Assembly (NCBI GenBank): GCA_015679605.1
Contig: JAAAVE010000387.1
Span: 5,431 to 20,687 of the forward strand
Direction of reading: 5' to 3'
DNA length: 15,257 nt
Origin: Podila epigama
Lineage: Eukaryota; Mortierellomycota; Mortierellomycetes; Mortierellales; Mortierellaceae
Both the position numbers and the translations under genes were made by a program. The notes beneath the pieces were generated by a model. That model ran no database searches, had not been told where the DNA came from, and saw only the letters and a program-made list of their open reading frames with translations. Positions 9,372-15,257 of the stretch are shown here, piece after piece (position 1 is the stretch's first letter; each line of letters starts with the position of its first letter).

Positions 9372-10643
9372 TTAAAGAGATGCCTGCACCTGTGATGGCT
9401 CATCATCATCGCTGGCAAGCACAATGCGGCATTGGGACACGATCCGCTCTTGACCTCCTTTATCTGTCGCACAAATTTCGAACTGGATCAAGTCCAATTG
9501 ACCTTCCAGTCGCGTCCGCTCCACCCAACTCCATACTACCACGCCCGGTGCCACTTTGAGCTCGTTCTCATAGCCAACATATAGCTCGAGCACCTTGGCC
9601 CTCTTGTAAAACGGCTCGCCCGCTGGTACTGCCACCGCCATTCGCTGGGCATTCGTCAAGCCCTCAGCATTGTCTGCGCCATGAGGCCCTTTAGCATACA
9701 CGGGCAATGCAGTCGTTGTTCTCGACGCCCCTGTTCCGTTCGCATAATACCCTTGCTCTAAACCATGTATCAACAAATCATGTATAATCGAGGCATATCT
9801 CGAATTTGTCACATGGCCCAGCGAATCCTTATCGGACTGTCGAAGTAAGAACGGCATTCGGAAAGCATTCTCAGGTCGACGTCCTTGTTCTTCCATCGGG
9901 CGGCGGCGAGGCCCTGGCCCGGCTACAAACTCGGTCACCCTGGGAGCGACAAGAATTGGGTCCTGAAAGGGAGTCTTGATGGGCGTGAAATACTTTTGAC
10001 CTTTTTCATTCTTGTGCCATTGAATGAACACGATCATGCCCTCTGCGCTCGCAAAGAGACGTTCTGCCTCCTTGCCTGCTTCTCTTGTCGTGGTTGCTAC
10101 TGTCGTGGTTGCATCGCCCGGTTGCTCCACCGTTACATTAAAATCGCGCTCTCTCTGACTGGCAGGCACGGTCAGGAAGCGATGTTGAAACGTCAGGCTC
10201 GTATTGCCAAGGGAAGTGAGCCGGGTTTCGGCTCGGTAAAGCTGTCCTGGAGCGGGCTGCGTAGGTGCGCGGGCAAGAGTACGCTTTTTTCGCGCAGGGA
10301 TGCGAGAGTGGTCTGGAGTTGGAACAAAATGGTGGTGGTCAAGCTTGAGATGCATGTAACGGACGACAGTACTTGTGTGCTTCAAGTGAGGAAGAGCCCT
10401 TTGGAGTTGAGCCATGTGTTCATCTCGAGCGTGGTCACAGAGCCGGAAGAGCCCCTCGAGATGCGCTACCTCAGTGGTGGCCTCGACAAAACGAAGAGTG
10501 CCGGTCGGCTGGTTGTAGATGACATGGAGACGACCTGATGGAGATGGCGATGGTTTTGAGACAGACGATGGTTTTGAGACAGACAATATTTCCAAAGGTG
10601 TCATTTGCTGAATAAGAGACGATGAATCGGAGGGGGGAATCAA
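9372..10643 (-). CDS. Hotdog-fold acyl thioesterase-like protein, 423 aa
   Basis: Single-exon frame from ATG (10643-10641) to TAA. The C-terminal part has a clear hotdog/4HBT-type motif, SDKDSLGHVTNSRYASIIHD (270-289), equivalent to the 'D-x-x-GHVNN-x-x-Y' of acyl-CoA and acyl-ACP thioesterases, followed by a second half with VLELYVGYENEL, VVVWSWVERTR and DLIQFEICAT, the expected beta strands. Upstream, YRAETRLTSLGNTSLTFQHR (136-155) resembles another set of hotdog strands, so the protein is probably a double-hotdog form. Such enzymes hydrolyse acyl thioesters; the substrate cannot be told. Residues 1-40 are Ser/Pro/Lys-rich and hold a duplicated SVSKPS from an 18-bp tandem repeat. The inner Met14 (MTPLEIL) is an alternative start, and CTTATTCAG just before it resembles a 3' splice site, so the first 13 residues are uncertain. 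No signal peptide or membrane span is evident. Confidence 0.8.
   Translation of the reverse strand: MIPPSDSSSLIQQMTPLEILSVSKPSSVSKPSPSPSGRLHVIYNQPTGTLRFVEATTEVAHLEGLFRLCDHARDEHMAQLQRALPHLKHTSTVVRYMHLKLDHHHFVPTPDHSRIPARKKRTLARAPTQPAPGQLYRAETRLTSLGNTSLTFQHRFLTVPASQRERDFNVTVEQPGDATTTVATTTREAGKEAERLFASAEGMIVFIQWHKNEKGQKYFTPIKTPFQDPILVAPRVTEFVAGPGPRRRPMEEQGRRPENAFRMPFLLRQSDKDSLGHVTNSRYASIIHDLLIHGLEQGYYANGTGASRTTTALPVYAKGPHGADNAEGLTNAQRMAVAVPAGEPFYKRAKVLELYVGYENELKVAPGVVVWSWVERTRLEGQLDLIQFEICATDKGGQERIVSQCRIVLASDDDEPSQVQASL
10549..10584. repeat. Perfect 18-bp tandem duplication in the thioesterase-like gene
   Basis: The unit GATGGTTTTGAGACAGAC occurs twice head to tail (10549-10566 and 10567-10584). 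It is in frame and doubles the peptide SVSKPS at residues 21-32. Two identical copies indicate a recent event. Confidence 0.95.
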
Positions 10644-10735
10644 TGATGAATGTGAATGAATTTGAGTGAATCTGAGTGAATGAAAAATGGAATGAATGAA
10701 CCGAGCTGAATGAACAAAAAAAAGTGAATGGCCAG
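10644..10735. repeat. TGAATGAA-type direct repeats just upstream of the thioesterase-like gene
   Basis: Imperfect TGAATGAA, GAGTGAAT and GTGAATGA units are repeated over about 75 bases directly upstream of the predicted start, in the likely leader. Confidence 0.6.
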
Positions 10736-10764
10736 TGGATAGTCATCATCATCATCATCGATCA

Positions 10765-10788
10765 TTCACTTTGTGATCACAAAGTGAA
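10765..10788. promoter_or_regulatory. Perfect 24-bp palindrome upstream of the thioesterase-like gene
   Basis: The half site TTCACTTTGTGA is followed immediately by its exact reverse complement, giving a 24-bp palindrome with no spacer and TGATCA at its centre. It lies 122-145 bases upstream of the predicted start. A perfect spacerless palindrome of this length suits a dimeric transcription-factor site or a cruciform; function is inferred. Confidence 0.5.
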
Positions 10789-10815
10789 CAATTCGAACCC
10801 AAAAAAAACGCGCTG

Positions 10816-10825
10816 TGCACGTGCA
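10816..10825. promoter_or_regulatory. Palindromic E-box TGCACGTGCA
   Basis: A 10-bp palindrome contains CACGTG (10818-10823), the core bHLH site also present twice upstream of glycerol kinase. It lies about 175 bases upstream of the thioesterase-like start. Confidence 0.35.
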
Positions 10826-10829
10826 ACCA

Positions 10830-10864
10830 ACAAGTTGGTATGAGTACGATTGTTCCCAACTTGT
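10830..10864. other. Hairpin-forming inverted repeat, 9-bp stem and 17-nt loop
   Basis: ACAAGTTGG (10830-10838) pairs perfectly with CCAACTTGT (10856-10864). It follows the 24-bp palindrome and the E-box within about 100 bases. Confidence 0.6.
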
Positions 10865-11558
10865 CGGGTCGTGTCGCGTCAAAGTCGCACTGCAATTGAA
10901 AAAAAGGCCGATCTCCATGATGTGGGAAGGGGTAGGGGTGGCATGTGCGCATACTTTGTACCTTTGCAGGAATGCTGTTGGTGTTGGGATTGACATTGGT
11001 CTTCATATTTTGAAATGGCATGTGCACACGCACATGTTGTGAGCGGATTGTTGTCGATCATCGGATGCTAGATTGGTCAGCGACATTCGCATCGGGCTTT
11101 TCCTGAGCATAGCAACAAAGGTGCCTGTAATGCCATGACCCTTCCTTCCAATCAAGGCTCATATGCTTCATTTTTTTTTCTCTTGATGTACAACATGACC
11201 GGAATCGCTCCGACTGGGAGGGGGGGGGGAAGGAAAATGCCATGTGGAAAGGGAAAAAAAGCCGTTTTGTTTTTTGCTGTGCGTTGTAGGGAACGTACTC
11301 GAGAACAGATAAAGAAATACAGCTCGCGTGGGTTAATTGACAAGGGTGATGTATTAGAATGAGGATACAAATGGGGGTCAGCACAGCACAGGTAAAAACA
11401 ATGATTGATGCATGCACAACTCGCAAGTATATACTACCTAGAGGTGTCATGCAGTGGTCAATGGTCCAAGCTATTTGTAAGAGTGGTCATTTATACACGG
11501 TACATGAACAACGACAACAGGACAAGAGCAGAAATGAGAGAAAAGGACAATGTGTCAA

Positions 11559-11594
11559 GAGAAAGAAAGAAAGAAAGAAAAGAAAGAAAGAAAG
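11559..11594. repeat. GAAA tetranucleotide repeat
   Basis: Eight to nine GAAA units with one interruption form a simple microsatellite followed by GATGGATG. Confidence 0.85.
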
Positions 11595-11739
11595 ATGGAT
11601 GCATCCCTCAAATAACGACAAGCTGCCTATGAATCACCCATTTTGGATGGTGACAATGTGTGAATTCAGAGCATTCATTCCTCCACTCATCCCATCCATT
11701 CGCCCATACACATTTCCATTAATCCAGGCATCCACCCAT

Positions 11740-11897
11740 CTAATGGACCTTAAACAATGGGTCTCCCAAAAAATGCTCGTCGAGCATTGACCCTAAAAGG
11801 GCTTTTCCGATACAATAGTCAGAAAAATCAACGTTGTTCGTCCAGTGCCTTGACCACGTTCTGCCTCTATGCTCTTTTGGAGGGTAACCTCGGATGC
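11740..11897 (-). other. Possible terminal exon, 52 codons, unrecognised
   Basis: After TTTCTGTAG (a plausible 3' splice site ending at 11898) the frame reads GIRGYPPKEHRGRTWSRHW and continues to KALLGSMLDEHFLGDPLFKVH and a stop. The composition is not repeat-driven. No upstream exon could be matched on the minus strand above 12000, so it may be a relic or chance. Confidence 0.2.
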
Positions 11898-13147
11898 CTA
11901 CAGAAACCACATCAAAAGATCGATTTTTAGACTGGAAAATGGCGCGAATGAAATGAAAAGACAAATGATGGTTTTGTTGATATCCGAAAAGAAAGAAGTT
12001 TGGCTCATTCAGAACCAATTTTGGGAACGGAAAATGGAATGAATTTGAATTGGGTTATGTTGAGTTGTGTTGGGGGAGGACGAGGAGGAGGAGGAAAGGG
12101 GGGAACGATTGTACCAACCACTTTACCGGATGGATCAGCATGGTCCAGGGATTGGACTGAAGGTTCTGCTCGTTGCCGAGGAAGAAACCAGAGAGCTGCT
12201 CGATAATGCTCGGCACTGTGCTAAAGATGGGAAAGGACTAACGAACAAGGGGTGAGGTCGTTTCGTTGTTGAGGGTTAATTGCTGTCAATGCTCTTGTTT
12301 AGTGTGTTCACTCCATGCCACGGACAGAAGGAAGGCGTGCATCATGCATGTAAACATTGGGGGAGTCTCTGTTTTTATTTTATTTTTTTTTTCTTGTGTA
12401 ATACAAACAAGGACATTGAAATAACAACTGGAGAGAAATTCGCGCCAAAGCAAGGATGGCGACTGACGACAACAAGGAAGAGCAGCAGCATCAAACAAAC
12501 ACCAACAAAGGACAACAAAGGACAACCAAAACAACAACAACCGTGAGCAATGGGAAAACAAATGCAATGGAGCAATGCTCTAAAAAAGGCGCAGGTCGCG
12601 ACTCACGTTGTTATTATTGTGTTTGGGTCGAAAAGAAAAAAGTAAAACGAGGAGTGAATTATGTTTACCTTTGCGACATGCTTCATGTCATACATGACCA
12701 TGTCCATGTCCATGTTACAACCCTGTCTTTTCCCCCCCTGTGCATATTACACGTAAAAAGGAGAAATGGTTCAAGTGAGCAGACATCCCATCACTCCTCA
12801 TCCAATCCTTTGCCATCGTGCCCCATCTCAGTGTCCCAAGTGGAGTCATGCTGCAGCCTATCATTGTGTCCGGACATGGCGACCATCTGCATCCATTCGC
12901 TGACGATCGTCCCGATCCCCCCACCCAACGTGTCGTTGCTCGTCGTTTCTCCCATTGCTCTTATTTTGCAGTCTAGGCCTTGGTGTATAATATGATGCAT
13001 GGACAACAACCACCAGTCGGGCTAAAGTCAAGGATCAATGGTCGACAGGGGATTGTCCACGGGTAATGTTCAGTGGTCAACAGCGCTCCAAGCGTCGAAG
13101 CGCAATGTGAGCAAAATTTCTTTTGGTCTAGTCGTCCATACAAAAAT

Positions 13148-13166
13148 AAAAAAAAAAAAAAAAAAA
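13148..13166. repeat. Poly-A run of 19 bases
   Basis: An uninterrupted A19 run preceded by AAAAAT. It lies within gene-poor DNA and may be a slippage tract or the remnant of a retroposed tail; no flanking duplication was seen. Confidence 0.85.
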
Positions 13167-14130
13167 CACTCTGTGCACTCGACTGTACATGAATGTCAAG
13201 AAGGACACAATGGCAAAATGCAGCATCACTTTTACATTCTTTGAGGCATTTCTTTAGCATGGTATTAAGACCAAGAGAGTGGTGCAATTCACTTGCATGC
13301 TGTTGGCAGTGTCCATCTGGCTAACGCGGAGAATTATTTGAAGCCAAAAACATGCAAGCATAGCCATAACAGAGTGTATGATAATATCCTTGATTCATGT
13401 ACTTTGGAAAAGGTACCATGTCCCTTTTTTTCGTTGGGGTTGAGTAGGAAGAATGGTGGTTAAAGTGCTCTAATGATTCTTGGTGCCTGCGCTCTTTTTC
13501 GACCTTTCACCATGTCGAGCATCAGTCGTGAGCCATGGACCATTGAGTACCAGAGACGATGCGGGGGGACTTTCCTAATGCAGGTGAATCCATTTGATGG
13601 TCGCGTTTTCTTATTCTTTGAGCAAGTGTATGCTCACATACCTCAAAGATGTCGATGTCTGTCTTCCTTGTCCATGCCCATCTGTCAAAGTCTTGTCTAC
13701 CAAGGAAAGGGCTCACTTGCTGCAGGTTTTTTTATTTTTTTTTCTTTCCTACTCACAACTGCTCATTGCTGCTCATTCATTCTTACTTTACCCTACTTTG
13801 AAAAAGTCTACCCTTTTCTCAGTCATGGCTCTTTTTTTCCCCTAGGGCTATTCCCTACTATTTTTAAAAAAAAATCGAGTGAGAAAAAGAAAAGAGAAGA
13901 ATGAGCATCTCTTTTTTTTTTTTTATTCCAACCCATGACAAGAAAAAAAAATCCCTGAACGTACCCTGTCCACTTTTTGACGATACAAACAGAACAAGGA
14001 AAAAAACAAAAGGAACAAAGTAGAGCAAACAAGGAAGTCGTGTTGCTTCTGCTCACAACGTCTTGCACAGGACGCCAGAAGGAGAAAAAACTATGAGGAA
14101 CCATTATTGAGGTCCATGGTCAAAAGAACA

Positions 14131-14172
14131 AGAGAGAGAGACAGACAAAGAGAGAGAGAGAGAGAGAGAGAG
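14131..14172. repeat. GA dinucleotide tract
   Basis: AG/GA dinucleotides interrupted once by ACAGACAA form a compound microsatellite. Confidence 0.85.
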
Positions 14173-15257
14173 CGTGCTCAGAGTACGCGTCCGCAAAAAA
14201 AACATACAGCAGGTTACTCAGCTGACGTGCAAAAACTGCGCCAGGTCATGTCTAGATCAAATCAAAAAGTGTTGCCATATCTCATTTCAAGAATTCAACA
14301 GAAAAAAAAAAGTGAATGAGACGCACTGACATGACTTCAACGAGCCTACCACCCCAACAAAAAAAATAAAAAAAATAAAAAGTCAAGAGAACAGCAACAA
14401 CGACATGATAAAAACATATTCTTTTTCAGACTCTTCTTCGGATCACTCAAAACACTCTGCAAGAAGGCGAGTTTATTTTGTACCGGTACGCGTCAAACAC
14501 ATGAATCATTTCTGATTTTCCCGCGTTTCGTTCACTCGTTCTCGTCCTAATCATCCATCCCTCGCTGGCAAGGTCACTTGCTGGCTTGGTCAGGTTTGGC
14601 TTGGATGAGGCGAGTCGAGAAGGTGGAATAATATGACCATTTTTGGCCCAAAAATAACAAAATAACAAAATAACAAAAAAGCAGAGTCGTGTAACGACAT
14701 TGGTGTCGCCATCGAGCTCAAACAAGAAGGGGGTGGGGGGGAGGAGCGGAATGAGGCAAAAGGCTTTGACGGAGATGAATGGCGATCTATTCTGTTCTCT
14801 GCAAACTCACGAGTCGCGAATATTGGTGCAATGATGACTCAATAATAGGACCAACGACATGTAGCCCCTCTTGCATGCCCTCACTCTGTCCAGAGAGAGT
14901 CATTTTTGTTTTCATCCGACAAGTGCTGTGTTCAACATTTCCGAAGCAGCTTTGCACTCAGTCATCGTATACACCAACCTGTATTGCAACCATGGTCGAT
15001 AGAATAACAAAAAAAGGATGGAGGGTTGCATTTAGTATCCTGACCTAATCTTTTTTTTCACTGTTTTGTTTTTTTTTCTTTACTTTATTTTACTTTAACT
15101 TGCTTTGCTTTGCTCTCTCTTATCGACTTGCTCTGCCCTGCTCTGCTCTACACACTGTAGAGGGGTGATAATGAACATTGGACCATGGTGAGTCAAGTCC
15201 AGGCGTCCACAAAAGACATGGCAGAGAAAGGAGCATTTAGTCAAAACAAAGTGAGAG

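Larger units (their letters stand above)
10644..15257. other. Gene-poor 4.6-kb right end
   Basis: I cannot support any full gene here. It holds the promoter region of the thioesterase-like gene (palindromes below), A/T homopolymers, a GAAA tract, a GA tract and short open frames of 40-180 codons. Those most protein-like are minus 11740-11897 (after a TTTCTGTAG acceptor), plus 12130-12255 and plus 12456-12540 (ATG in good context, followed by a GTGAGC donor). None joins into a recognisable product. It may be the long upstream region of a gene to the right. Confidence 0.5.

Noticed and set aside
8181-10870. Full Helitron element with TC start and hairpin-CTRR end
   Set aside because: No convincing 3' hairpin followed by CTRR was found downstream of the Helitron-like gene, and no Rep or helicase coding sequence is present.
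12456-12995. 179-codon plus-strand frame as a protein gene
   Set aside because: The second half is Cys/Ser/His/Pro-rich with no domain, and a donor and acceptor inside it suggest that if transcribed it is spliced out.
13473-13904. 143-codon plus-strand frame and 64-codon minus-strand frame (13522-13716)
   Set aside because: The plus frame ends in Phe/Ser runs driven by T tracts; neither shows a family motif. A GTATGT on the minus strand looks like a donor, but no joinable exon was found.

Overview
The window looks like genomic DNA of a filamentous fungus, most probably Mucoromycota/Mortierella-like. This is inferred from short GT-AG introns of about 100-170 nt with phase-consistent joins, glutamine-rich regulatory-type proteins, many A/T homopolymers and microsatellites in intergenic DNA, and a fungal-type glycerol kinase. 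No ribosomal RNA or tRNA gene and no CRISPR array was found.

All four genes I can support lie on the minus strand, so transcription reads from high to low coordinates. From left to right they are: (1) 11-2431, an uninterrupted 806-residue polyglutamine-rich protein with one compact charged helical core (residues about 352-413) inside otherwise low-complexity sequence; (2) 5294-7602, a complete glycerol kinase of 511 residues in seven exons, including a short last exon (5294-5349) that open-frame reading alone misses; (3) 8181-9123, a 210-residue protein in three exons with two CxxC pairs, whose second half resembles the N-terminal part of Helitron replicase/helicase proteins but stops before the Rep and helicase domains; (4) 9372-10643, a 423-residue single-exon protein with a hotdog-fold acyl thioesterase-type motif.

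The DNA between genes is large and repetitive. 2432-5293 is a patchwork of different microsatellites lying upstream of the polyQ gene and downstream of glycerol kinase. 7603-8180 is the presumed glycerol kinase promoter and holds a CACGTG/CACATG cluster. 9124-9371 carries a 14-bp palindrome centred on ACGCGT upstream of the Helitron-like gene. 10644-15257 is gene-poor; its left end carries a 24-bp perfect palindrome, a CACGTG palindrome and a hairpin upstream of the thioesterase gene, and the rest holds only short unconvincing open frames and simple repeats.

Glycerol kinase feeds glycerol-3-phosphate into lipid synthesis or glycolysis and the hotdog protein may act on acyl thioesters, so both may touch lipid metabolism. 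Gene order alone does not show that they work together. The item most worth a second look is the truncated Helitron-like gene, which has kept an open frame across three exons between two ordinary metabolic genes.
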